From Streptomyces dioscori (lineage in GTDB: Bacteria; Actinomycetota; Actinomycetes; Streptomycetales; Streptomycetaceae): a stretch of DNA of 64,000 bases. Positions 9,244 to 17,452 of the stretch are shown here, in pieces. Where the stretch lies: assembly GCF_003024195.1 (NCBI RefSeq), contig NZ_KZ679039.1, forward strand, positions 224,187-288,186. The letters are read 5' to 3'. Numbering within the stretch: the stretch's first letter is position 1; the number at the start of each line of letters is the position of its first letter. The position numbers and the translations under genes were made by a program. The notes below the pieces were generated by a model. That model had not been told where the DNA came from and made no database searches. It worked only from the letters and a program-made list of their open reading frames with translations.

Positions 9244-9695
9244 GGCCGGCGTGGTGGCGCGCTCAGATGTCCGTCGAGTTGCTCCACGAGCTGGCCCATG
9301 TTGTGTCCGACGAGTCCGGCGTCGGCCTCCTCGGCCGTGACCAGGGCCAGGTGCGCGCCCTGGCCCGCCTCGATGATGAAGAGGATCCCGCCGTAGAACT
9401 CGGTCATCGCCGACCGTACGTCCCCGGTGCCGTCCCCGAACTGGAGGGACGCCCCGTGGGACAGCGCCTGGATCCCGGCGGCGATGGCGGCGAGGTGGTC
9501 GGCCTGGTCGACGGAGAGTTCCGCCGTACTGCACAGCTTGAGGCCGTCCCGGGAGAGCACGAGCGCGTGCCGGGCGCCCGGCGTGCGCGCCAGCAGCCCC
9601 TGCACGAGCCAGCCGAGCTTCTCCTCGGTCGTCGACGCGGAGAAGGTGGCCGAGGTGGTGTCGGTCGCCGAGGTGGTGCCGGTGTGGACGGTCAT
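9240..9695 (-). CDS. cvnB: Roadblock/LC7 protein of conservon (CvnB-like)
   Basis: A 151-residue roadblock/LC7 (MglB-like) protein. After a Thr/Ser-rich N-terminus it reads EEKLGWLVQGLLARTPGARHALVLSRDG, then the HLAAIAAGIQALSHGAS helix and the strand GGILFIIEAGQGAHLALVT. MglB-like proteins regulate small GTPases, and CvnB is expected to act with CvnD. The ATG at 9695 overlaps the end of cvnA, and the stop overlaps the cvnC start, so the three are tightly coupled. No cvnD is present in the operon. Confidence 0.94.
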   Translation of the reverse strand: MTVHTGTTSATDTTSATFSASTTEEKLGWLVQGLLARTPGARHALVLSRDGLKLCSTAELSVDQADHLAAIAAGIQALSHGASLQFGDGTGDVRSAMTEFYGGILFIIEAGQGAHLALVTAEEADAGLVGHNMGQLVEQLDGHLSAPPRRP

Positions 9696-11749
9696 GACGT
9701 GGGGTCGCCTTCCGGGTGGGGGGTGGCAGGGCTCGTACGGGCCTGTACGGGCTCGTCCGCCGGAGGGCGGCGCACGGCTTGGCGGAAGCTGTTGAAACGG
9801 GTGGCGCGGTGCATCACGTCGTCGGGGGTGCGGTCGGCGCCGGCCGGTCCCGCGCCCGCGGCCGTTTCCGCCGTGGCTTCGCCCGCTGCTTCGCTTGCGG
9901 CCTCGGCCTCGGCGAGGGTGCGGCCGCGGTGACGCCTGGGGAGCAACTCGGCGTGCTCGGCGCGCTCGGCTGGATCGGCTTGATCGGAGTGGCTGGACTG
10001 GTTGGACCGATTTGGCTGGCTGGACTGGTTGGGCTGACTGAACTGGCTGGAGTGGTCCGGGTGGTCGGCGGGCCTGGGCCGGAAACCGTGGGCCGGAACC
10101 GGCTCCGGATCCAGGTCGGGGACCGCGTGGGAGGTGGCGTACGACCCGTGGGAACCGGACCAGCCGGACCAGGGGAACGCCTCCAGGTCGTCCGGGTCGG
10201 ACCAGGGCCCGGGGCGCGGCCCGGGGAAGGGCGCCGAGGACCCTCGTACGACCGGGCTCGCCGTCCCGGCCGTCCAAGCCGTCCCCGCCGTGTCAGCCGT
10301 CCCCGTCGTCCCCGTCGTCCCCGTCGAGTCGGCCGTGTCAGTCGGCTCGGGGATCGGGTACGGGGTCTGCAAGGGGGGCGGTGTCGAGGTCGGAGTCTGG
10401 GTCGGGGCGGAGAAAGGTGCCCGGAACGGCGGCGGTGTCGCGGTCGGCGCCGAGGCCGGTACGTAGGTCGGTGCGAAGTCCGTCGCAGCTGCCCGTCCGG
10501 ACGCAGAGGCCGAAGCCGAAGCCGAAGCCGAAGTTGAAGCCGATGTCGATGCCGGGGAGGCTGGGGCCGTCGCCGGGGTCGCGAGGATCTCCTGCGGGAT
10601 GCGGACCAGGACGCCCGTGCCGCCGCGCGCCGAGGGGCGGAAGGAGACCGTCAGGCCGTACTTGCGGGCGAGCAGGCCGACGACCGTGAGGCCGAGCCGG
10701 GCGCCGGTGAGGCCGCCGAGCCCCGTCCGCGTACCGGAGACGGCGAGTTCGGCGCGTCGGAGCTGCGCCTCGCCCATCACCAGGCCGCTGTCCTCCACGG
10801 AGACGATGATCCCGGCCGGTACCTCTTCCACGTAGACGTGCACCTCGGCCGTCGGCGGTGAGAAGTTCGCGGCGTTGTCGAGGATCTCGGCGAGCGCGTG
10901 CATCACGGCCTCGGCGGCGTGCCCGGCGACCGCCGCCTCGCTCGCCGAGTGGACGCGTACGCGCTGATAGCCGCCGATGCGGCCCATCGCGCCGCGCAGG
11001 ATCGACTCCATGCCGATGGGCCGGGCCCAGCGGCGGCCGGAGCGCGCGCCCGTGAGGACGGCTACGGAGTCGGCGAGACGGCCCGCCTGCGCGGTGAGGT
11101 GGTCGAGGTGGAGGAGGTCGGCGAGCACGTCCTCGTCGGCGTGCCGCTCCTCCATGGCGCGCAGGTCGGCCAGCATGCTCGTGGCGAGGGCCTGGAGGCG
11201 GCCGGCGGTGCTGGCGGAGGCCGAGATCGCGGTGGCGCGGTCTGTTCTCGCCTGCCGCAACTCGTCGGTCACGCGCGCGTTCTCGGCGCCGAGCCGGGTG
11301 CGCTCCCGGTCGAGTTCGGCGGCGAGCCGCACCTTCTGGTGGGCGTTCTGCTCGGCGAGCCGTGCGCGTTCCCGGGTGAACTCGTCGGTGAGACGGGCCT
11401 GTTCCCTGGCGGATTCCTCCGTGAGGGCGGCCTTCTCCTGGAGTAATCGGCCGGCGTCCTGGGAGACCGTTTCGAGACGGCGGAGGAGTAATCGGGAGGT
11501 CTGCGAGGCATGGCCGGCCACGGCCACGGCCGTGCACAGCAGGAGGAGGGCCGCGCCCAGGCCCCAGCCGAGGGGGACGCGCGCCTGAGCGGGAGCGAGG
11601 GCGACCGCGGCTCCGACGGCGAAACCGGCCGGTACGACGGTCAGGAGCGGAGCGACCGCGACGGCACGCAGACGGGGTCGTGCGTTGCCGAGTTGTGCGA
11701 GGGACGGCCGATCTTTTGTGGGGCGCGCTTGCGAGGTGGGCGCGGTCAT
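9692..11749 (-). CDS. cvnA: Conservon membrane histidine-kinase-like protein (CvnA-like)
   Basis: A 685-residue protein if translation starts at ATG 11749 (GAGGA eight bases before). Two transmembrane helices lie at about 28-52 and 60-80 with almost no external loop, so the extracytoplasmic sensor of many CvnA proteins is absent. A coiled coil rich in Arg/Glu follows (about 88-180). A GHKL ATPase domain is next, with N box HALAEILDNAANFSPP (about 285-300) and G2 GGLTGARLGL. The last 290 residues are low complexity: (SA)n, Pro/Thr runs, and two blocks with three-residue periodicity that come from 9-base DNA repeats. It heads the operon cvnA-cvnB-cvnC-P450. Confidence 0.92.
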   Translation of the reverse strand: MTAPTSQARPTKDRPSLAQLGNARPRLRAVAVAPLLTVVPAGFAVGAAVALAPAQARVPLGWGLGAALLLLCTAVAVAGHASQTSRLLLRRLETVSQDAGRLLQEKAALTEESAREQARLTDEFTRERARLAEQNAHQKVRLAAELDRERTRLGAENARVTDELRQARTDRATAISASASTAGRLQALATSMLADLRAMEERHADEDVLADLLHLDHLTAQAGRLADSVAVLTGARSGRRWARPIGMESILRGAMGRIGGYQRVRVHSASEAAVAGHAAEAVMHALAEILDNAANFSPPTAEVHVYVEEVPAGIIVSVEDSGLVMGEAQLRRAELAVSGTRTGLGGLTGARLGLTVVGLLARKYGLTVSFRPSARGGTGVLVRIPQEILATPATAPASPASTSASTSASASASASASGRAAATDFAPTYVPASAPTATPPPFRAPFSAPTQTPTSTPPPLQTPYPIPEPTDTADSTGTTGTTGTADTAGTAWTAGTASPVVRGSSAPFPGPRPGPWSDPDDLEAFPWSGWSGSHGSYATSHAVPDLDPEPVPAHGFRPRPADHPDHSSQFSQPNQSSQPNRSNQSSHSDQADPAERAEHAELLPRRHRGRTLAEAEAASEAAGEATAETAAGAGPAGADRTPDDVMHRATRFNSFRQAVRRPPADEPVQARTSPATPHPEGDPTS
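10260..10340. repeat. 9-base-period array inside cvnA
   Basis: Nine 9-mers of the form GCCGTCCCC/GCCGTGTCA/GTCGTCCCC run head to tail. On the coding (minus) strand they encode a Thr/Gly/Ala tract with period three (TGT, TGT, TAD, TAG, TAW, TAG). A second 9-base-period block at about 9960-10065 encodes the Gln/Ser/Asn-rich tail. Confidence 0.8.
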
Positions 11750-11937
11750 GAATCGTGTCCTCGGTCGTGTCCTGGGCGGGATGCGACACCTGGTGCTCAA
11801 CTGGCGGTCACTATATGGGACTTCGTGATCGGAACGGGCACGTTCTGGCGCACTCTCACAATTCGTCCCCGATTCCCTGAGGAGCCGCCCCGGCGCACAA
11901 CGGGGCGCACGAAACGCCCCACCCCGAGCGCCCCACT

Positions 11938-12040
11938 AGGGGCGCGGGGAACGGCGCGCGCAACCAGGACGGCGGGTCAGCCGAGGTCGGGGCCGAGGCC
12001 CCGTAAGGGGCGCGGGGAACGGCGCGCCCAGCCACGACGG
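11938..12040 (+). repeat. Dispersed palindromic element, two copies
   Basis: Two copies of the window-wide core GGGGCGCGGGGAACGGCGCG (11939 and 12007), each continuing into a CAGCCACGACGG-like tail, sit between cvnA and the FAD dehydrogenase gene. No gene is supported in 11750-12085. Confidence 0.85.
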
Positions 12041-12097
12041 CGGGCCAGCCGAGACCCAGTCACCAGCGCACCCCCCGGCAGGGACATGCTTGCCCAC

Positions 12098-15000
12098 ATG
12101 AGCGAAACGGACCCGCGCAAGCCGCAGAGGCAGCCGCACCCGCACCCGCACCCGCAGAGTCAGCCGCAGAGGCAGTCGCACCCGCAGAGGCAGTCGCAAC
12201 TGCAGCGCGAGCTGAACGCGGCGCTGACCGGCACCGTGCGCGGCGAGGTCGAATTCGACCCGACCGCCCGAGCGCTCACCACCATGGACGCGTCCAACTA
12301 CCGCCGCGTCCCCCTGGGCGTGGTCGCCCCAAGAGACGCCGAGGACGTGGCGGCAACCCTGTCGGCGTGCGCCGAACTGGCCGTACCGGTCGTGGCCCGA
12401 GGCGCCGGCACATCCATCGCCGGCCAGGCGACGGGCACGGGCGTGGTCCTCGACTTCACCCGCCACATGAACCGCGTCCTCTCCGTGGACGCGGACACCC
12501 GCACGGCCGTGGTCCAGCCAGGAGTCGTCCTGGACCGCCTCCAGGAGGCCGCCGCCCCGCACGGCCTGCGCTTCGGCCCCGACCCCTCGACCCACGGCCG
12601 CTGCACGCTCGGCGGAATGATCGGCAACAACTCCTGCGGCTCGCACTCGGTGGCCTGGGGCACGACGGCGGACAACGTACGCGAACTCTCCGTACTCACC
12701 GCCCACGGCAAAAGGCTCCGCCCCGGCCCCGACTGGGCGGGCGCCCCGGACGGCCTGCGGACCCTGGTGGAACAGGAACTGAAAACCCTCCGCACCGGCT
12801 TCCCCACCCTTCCGCGCCGCATCTCCGGCTACGCACTCGACGCGCTGCTCCCCGAGAGGGGCGCGGACGTGGCCCGCTTCCTCTGCGGCTCCGAGGGCAC
12901 CCTCGGCATCCTCACGGAGGCGGTCGTACGCCTCGTCGAGGCACCCCGCGCGCGTGCGCTCGCCGTTCTCGCCTACACGGACGAGAGCGCGGCGGCGGAA
13001 GCGGCGGCCGGCCTGCTGCCCCACGGGCCGCTGACGGTGGAGGGGATGGCGGCCGACCTCGTACCCCCGGACGCGGACCTGCCCCGGGGCGGCGCCTGGC
13101 TGTTCGTGGAGACGGGCGGCGACACGGCGGCGCAGGCACGCGCGCGTGCCGAGGCGATCGCCCGCGCGGCGGACGTGACGGACTCCCTGGTCGTCACCGA
13201 CCCCGCCGCGCAACGCACCCTGTGGCGCATCCGCGAGGACGCCAGCGGCACGGCGACCCGGATGCCGGACGGCACCGAGGCGTGGCCCGGCTGGGAGGAC
13301 TGCGCGGTGCCGCCGGCCCGCCTCGGCGCGTATCTCCGCGATTTCCGGAGCCTGTTGACGTCCCACGGACTGCGCGGGGCGCCGTACGGCCACTTCGGCG
13401 ACGGCTGCATCCACGTACGCATCGACTTCGACCTGCTGACACCCGCGGGCGTGGGCCGCTTCCGCCGCTTCTCGGAGGAGCTGGCCGAACTCGTCGTAGC
13501 GCACGGCGGTTCGCTGTCGGGAGAGCACGGGGACGGCCAGGCACGGGCCGAACTGCTCCCGAAGATGTACGGGCCCGAGGTCGTCGGTCTCTTCGAGCGC
13601 GTGAAGGACCTCTGGGACCCGGACGGCCTGCTCAATCCCGGCATGCTGGTCAGGCCGCACCGGCTGGACGAGAACCTGCGGTTCGCGGTCCTCCCGCGCG
13701 AACCGGTGGACGTCGAGTTCGGCTACCCGGCCGACGGCGGGGACTTCTCGGCGGCGGTACGCCGATGCGTGGGCGTCGCCAAGTGCCGCACCGCGACCGC
13801 GGGGGGCTCCTCGGTCATGTGCCCGTCCTTCCGGGCCACCGGCGAGGAGGAGCACTCCACACGGGGGCGCGCGCGGCTGCTGCACGAGATGCTGGCGGGC
13901 GAGGTGATCACGGACGGCTGGCGCTCCACGGAGGTACGCGACGCGCTGGACCTCTGCCTGTCCTGCAAGGGCTGCCGCACGGACTGCCCGGTCGGCGTCG
14001 ACATGGCCACGTACAAGGCGGAGTTCCTGCACCACCACTACAAGGGCCGCAGGCGCCCGGCGGCGCACTACGCGATGGGGTGGCTGCCGTTGTGGCTCCG
14101 CCTGGTGGACCGCACGCGTACGGCACGGCTGGTCAACTCCCTCGCCGCGGTACGCCCGTTGGCGGCGCTCGCCAAACGGCTCGGCGGCATCGCGCCGGAG
14201 CGGGAGATCCCAAGGGTGGCGGGGGAGACGTTCAGCCGGTGGTGGGCCGCCCGGGACGGCGGCACGCGGCCAAAGCCCGCGGAACCGCCGACGGAGTCCG
14301 CCCCACCGAGGACGGTCCGGTCGGTCCTCCTCTGGCCGGACACCTTCACGGAACACCTCTCCCCGTCCGTCGGCAGGGCGGCCGTACGGGTCCTGGAGGC
14401 GGCGGGCATGGACGTGACGCCCGTGACCGCCGGCGGCCGACCGTCCTCCCGAGGTCCCGGCCCGGGGGTCTGCTGCGGCCTGACCTACGTCTCGACGGGC
14501 CAGCTGGACCGCGCCCGCACGGTGATGCGCCGCACACTCGACCTCATGGACCCGCTCCTCGCTCCGGTCACGGACCCGGCGTCCGCCGCCGCGCCCCCAC
14601 CCGTCGTCGTCCTCGAACCGAGCTGCGCGGCGGCCCTGCGTACGGATCTGCCGGAGCTGCTGCCCGACGACCCGCGCGCGCGGCGCCTGGCCGCGGCGGT
14701 GGTGACGTTCGCCGAGGCGCTGGAACGCCACGCCCCGCACTGGACGCCCCCGCGACTGGACCGCCCCGTCGTCGGCCAGACCCACTGCCACCAGCACGCG
14801 GTCCTGGGAGACGCGGCGGACCGCCGCCTGCGCGAGGCCGCAGGCCTGACCGGCACGCTTGCGGGCGGCTGCTGCGGTCTCGCGGGCAACTTCGGCTTCG
14901 AGAAGGGCCACTACGAGGTGTCGACGGCCTGCGCCGAGGAACAACTGCTGCCGGCGGTCCGAGAGGCCCCCGAGAACGCCGTACTCCTGGCAGACGGCTT

Positions 15001-15100
15001 CTCCTGCCGCACCCAACTGCACCAGACGGCAAGGGCACAGGGCCACCACTTGGCAGAAATCCTGGCAAGAGCCCTCCCAACGAACCGCCCTGCCCCTTAA
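12098..15100 (+). CDS. FAD-linked dehydrogenase / Fe-S oxidoreductase fusion (YdiJ/GlcDF-like)
   Basis: About 1000 residues combining, in order, a short Pro/His/Gln-rich N-terminus, an FAD-binding PCMH domain (PVVARGAGTSIAGQATG; LGGMIGNNSCGSHS), an FAD-linked oxidase C domain (HFGDGCIHVRIDFD; GEHGDGQAR), a ferredoxin-like segment (MCPSFR; CLSCKGCRTDCPVGVDM) and two CCG domains (GVCCGLTY; GGCCGLAGNFGF). This matches bacterial D-2-hydroxyacid (D-2-hydroxyglutarate/lactate type) dehydrogenases of the YdiJ kind, which pass electrons to quinone or an electron carrier. The second iron-sulphur motif is a standard CxxCxxxCP; the first is reduced in this copy. ATG 12086 is an alternative start. It is monocistronic. 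Confidence 0.9.
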   Translation: MSETDPRKPQRQPHPHPHPQSQPQRQSHPQRQSQLQRELNAALTGTVRGEVEFDPTARALTTMDASNYRRVPLGVVAPRDAEDVAATLSACAELAVPVVARGAGTSIAGQATGTGVVLDFTRHMNRVLSVDADTRTAVVQPGVVLDRLQEAAAPHGLRFGPDPSTHGRCTLGGMIGNNSCGSHSVAWGTTADNVRELSVLTAHGKRLRPGPDWAGAPDGLRTLVEQELKTLRTGFPTLPRRISGYALDALLPERGADVARFLCGSEGTLGILTEAVVRLVEAPRARALAVLAYTDESAAAEAAAGLLPHGPLTVEGMAADLVPPDADLPRGGAWLFVETGGDTAAQARARAEAIARAADVTDSLVVTDPAAQRTLWRIREDASGTATRMPDGTEAWPGWEDCAVPPARLGAYLRDFRSLLTSHGLRGAPYGHFGDGCIHVRIDFDLLTPAGVGRFRRFSEELAELVVAHGGSLSGEHGDGQARAELLPKMYGPEVVGLFERVKDLWDPDGLLNPGMLVRPHRLDENLRFAVLPREPVDVEFGYPADGGDFSAAVRRCVGVAKCRTATAGGSSVMCPSFRATGEEEHSTRGRARLLHEMLAGEVITDGWRSTEVRDALDLCLSCKGCRTDCPVGVDMATYKAEFLHHHYKGRRRPAAHYAMGWLPLWLRLVDRTRTARLVNSLAAVRPLAALAKRLGGIAPEREIPRVAGETFSRWWAARDGGTRPKPAEPPTESAPPRTVRSVLLWPDTFTEHLSPSVGRAAVRVLEAAGMDVTPVTAGGRPSSRGPGPGVCCGLTYVSTGQLDRARTVMRRTLDLMDPLLAPVTDPASAAAPPPVVVLEPSCAAALRTDLPELLPDDPRARRLAAAVVTFAEALERHAPHWTPPRLDRPVVGQTHCHQHAVLGDAADRRLREAAGLTGTLAGGCCGLAGNFGFEKGHYEVSTACAEEQLLPAVREAPENAVLLADGFSCRTQLHQTARAQGHHLAEILARALPTNRPAP

Positions 15101-15122
15101 GCGACGCGGTGACCGGCCACCA

Positions 15123-15310
15123 AGGGACGCGGGGAACGGCGCGCCCAGCCACAACAAAACCGCACAGACCGTACGACCTCCACCCCCACCCCCCAAGGGG
15201 CGCGGGGAACGGCGCGCCCAGCCACAACGCACCCGCACAGACCGTACGACCTTCACCCCCACCCCCTAAGGGGCGCGGGGAACTGCGCGACCAGCCACAG
15301 CGCACCCGCA
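15123..15310 (+). repeat. Dispersed palindromic element, three tandem copies
   Basis: Three copies of the core (about 15123, 15196 and 15269) in the same orientation, each followed by CCAGCCACA(A/G)CG and ACCGTACGACC-like spacers, give a period near 73 bases. They directly follow the dehydrogenase gene. No gene is supported between 15101 and 15476. Confidence 0.88.
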
Positions 15311-15385
15311 CTCCCCCACAACCCCCACCCCCGCCCACAAGGCCCCCCACCCCCAGCGGAGCGCACCCGTAAGCTCCAAAACCGC

Positions 15386-15429
15386 TTCACAACCCTGACG
15401 AAGTCCATTACCCTGGACTGGCAAGTCCA
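15386..15429 (+). promoter_or_regulatory. Promoter with triple AGTCCA/TGGACT operator
   Basis: TTCACA (15386) and TACCCT (15409), spaced by 17 bases, resemble a housekeeping promoter. Around the -10 lie three half-sites: AGTCCA (15402), TGGACT (15414) and AGTCCA (15424). They form two overlapping palindromes, probably the operator of an unidentified regulator of the transporter gene. Confidence 0.45.
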
Positions 15430-15476
15430 CCAAGATGTACGCACCGTGCACCCGACCCGAACTTCCTGGACGCCCC

Positions 15477-16442
15477 GTGACCATCCCCCGCGCCGACCGG
15501 CCCCTCCCGGTCGCCGACCCCGCCACCGCCGCAGCGACCCCGGACCCCACGTCCGAACCCTCCGCGGAGGCGACTCCCCGAGGCGTCAAGGCCCTCGGCC
15601 CGGTCGGCCTGGTCCTCGCCGGAGGCGTCAGCGTCCAGTTCGGCGGCGCCCTCGCCGTGACCCTCATGCCTCGCGTCGGAGCACTCGGCGTGGTCTCCCT
15701 GCGCCTCGCGGTCGCCGCGATCGTGCTGATGGTGATCTGCCGGCCCAAGCTGCGCGGCCACTCACGCGCGGACTGGGGCACGGTCCTCGTCTTCGGCGTC
15801 ACGATGGCCGCGATGAACGGCCTCTTCTACCAGTCGGTGGCCCGCATCCCGCTCGGCCCCGCCGTCACCCTCGAAGTGCTCGGCCCGCTGATCCTCTCGG
15901 TGGTCGTCTCACGCCGGGCCGTCAACCTCGTCTGGGCCGGCCTCGCCCTCGGCGGTGTCTTCCTGCTGGGAGGCGGAGGCTTCAGCACACTCGACCCCAT
16001 AGGTGTCGCCTTCGCCCTGTCGGCAGGCGCCATGTGGGCCGCGTACATAGTTTTCAGCGCGCGTACGGGGCGACGCTTCCCGCAGGCCGACGGGCTGGCG
16101 CTGGCCATGGTGGTCGCGGCCGTGGCGTTCCTGCCCCTGGGCCTCGTAGAGTCGGGCGGCAAGCTCCTGAACCCGACCACCCTCGCGCTGGGCTCGGCCG
16201 TCGCGATCCTCTCCTCCGTCCTCCCGTACACGCTGGAACTGCTCGCCCTGCGCCGGATGCCCTCCTCGACCTTCGCGGTCCTGATGAGCCTGGAACCGGC
16301 CGTCGCCTCGATCGCCGGCTTCCTCGTACTGAGCCAGACGCTGTCCGTCACGGAAGGGCTCGCGATCGGCCTGGTCATCGCGGCGAGCATGGGAGCGGTA
16401 CGCACCCAGGTGGGCCGGGGCAGAGCCAAGAACGTGGGCTAG
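15477..16442 (+). CDS. EamA-family membrane exporter (DMT superfamily)
   Basis: About 321 residues with ten predicted hydrophobic helices in two EamA repeats (first helix around GLVLAGGVSVQFGGALA, second repeat around GVAFALSAGAMWAAYIVFSA). It resembles RhtA-type exporters of amino acids and metabolites; the substrate is not evident. The GTG at 15477 is chosen over ATG 15435, because a promoter/operator ends only five bases before 15435 and the first 14 residues there look non-coding. It stands alone between a repeat cluster and the catabolic operon. Confidence 0.85.
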   Translation: MTIPRADRPLPVADPATAAATPDPTSEPSAEATPRGVKALGPVGLVLAGGVSVQFGGALAVTLMPRVGALGVVSLRLAVAAIVLMVICRPKLRGHSRADWGTVLVFGVTMAAMNGLFYQSVARIPLGPAVTLEVLGPLILSVVVSRRAVNLVWAGLALGGVFLLGGGGFSTLDPIGVAFALSAGAMWAAYIVFSARTGRRFPQADGLALAMVVAAVAFLPLGLVESGGKLLNPTTLALGSAVAILSSVLPYTLELLALRRMPSSTFAVLMSLEPAVASIAGFLVLSQTLSVTEGLAIGLVIAASMGAVRTQVGRGRAKNVG

Positions 16443-16550
16443 GGATGCGGGCCTCGGCGCGCCCCGGGGTCGGGGTGTCATGAATCAGAAGGGGCGCCGC
16501 GCCAAGCTCACCGCCGACTCTTCCGCGTAGCGATCAATCGCGTAGCAATC

Positions 16551-16569
16551 AATGCAAGCACGCTTGATT
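16551..16569 (+). promoter_or_regulatory. Palindromic TetR-type operator before catabolic operon
   Basis: CAAGCACGCTTG (16555-16566) is a near-perfect dyad, and CAATCAA/TTGATTG flanks extend it. It lies about 90 bases before the first gene of the eight-gene operon, whose last gene encodes a TetR regulator. It is a plausible binding site for that regulator. Confidence 0.5.
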
Positions 16570-16657
16570 GTTTCTCCGGCCGCTGCCATGCTCCAGAACG
16601 CACCGCACACCATGCGCCGCGCACCGCACACCGTCGTGCCCCGAGGGGAGCGCCATC

Positions 16658-17452
16658 GTGTCCGACCCGTCGTCCGTGATCGACGATCTGAGCCGGGAGA
16701 GCGAGCAACTCGACATCCTGGTGGGGGATCTGGCGCAGGAGCGCTGGGCGCTCGCCACCCCGGCCCCCAGGTGGACCGTCGCCCACCAGATCGCGCACCT
16801 CGCCTGGACCGACCGGTCCGCCCTGCTCGCCGTGACCGACGGGGCGGCCTTCGCGCGGGAGGTCGAGAAGGCGCTCGCCTCGCCGGACGGCTTCGTGGAC
16901 GAGGGTGCGGAGGAGGGGGCCGCGCTGCCCCCGGACCGGCTTCTCGCGAAGTGGCGTGCCGGACGGCAGGCGCTGGAGAAGGCCCTGCGCGCGGCACCCG
17001 CCGGAACGCGCTTCCCCTGGTACGGGCCGCCCATGTCGGTCGCCTCCATGGCGACGGGCCGTCTTATGGAGACCTGGGCTCACGGCCAGGACATCGCGGA
17101 CACATTGCATGTGACGAGGCCACCCACCGACCGCCTTCGGCATGTGGTGCGCATCGGTGTGCGGGCCCGGAACTTCGCCTTTGGGGTACGGGGGCTCACC
17201 CCGCCCGAGGAGGAGTTCCGCGTCGAGCTCACCGCCCCCTCGGGTGAGCTGTGGGCGTACGGCCCCGAGGGCGCCGCCCAGCGCGTCACCGGTCCCGCGC
17301 TCGACTTCTGCCTCCTGGTCACCCAGCGGGCGAACCGTGTCGACCTCGCGGTACGGGCGGAAGGCCTCGACGCCGATCGCTGGCTGGACATCGCCCAGGC
17401 CTTCGCGGGCCCACCCGGCACGGGCCGCGCCCCGAAGGGAACCGCGGAATGA
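16658..17452 (+). CDS. DinB/MDMPI-fold protein (TIGR03084-like metal-binding)
   Basis: A 264-residue protein with a DinB-like four-helix domain of the mycothiol-dependent maleylpyruvate isomerase type. Candidate metal ligands are visible in WTVAHQIAHLAW (about 42-53) and METWAHGQDIADTL (about 143-156). The GTG at 16658 has GAGGGGAG seven bases before it. It is the first gene of the catabolic operon, and its ATGA overlap with the AtuA-like gene indicates coupling. Homologues often sit next to AtuA/acyl-CoA carboxylase genes. The reaction is unknown; a thiol-transferase or isomerase step on a CoA or acid intermediate is possible. Confidence 0.85.
   Translation: MSDPSSVIDDLSRESEQLDILVGDLAQERWALATPAPRWTVAHQIAHLAWTDRSALLAVTDGAAFAREVEKALASPDGFVDEGAEEGAALPPDRLLAKWRAGRQALEKALRAAPAGTRFPWYGPPMSVASMATGRLMETWAHGQDIADTLHVTRPPTDRLRHVVRIGVRARNFAFGVRGLTPPEEEFRVELTAPSGELWAYGPEGAAQRVTGPALDFCLLVTQRANRVDLAVRAEGLDADRWLDIAQAFAGPPGTGRAPKGTAE

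Noticed and set aside
11936..15262. 1108-codon frame antisense to the FAD/Fe-S dehydrogenase
   Set aside because: Antisense to a strongly supported gene with all family motifs; the frame is Arg/Gly/His rich as expected for the complementary strand in high-GC DNA.
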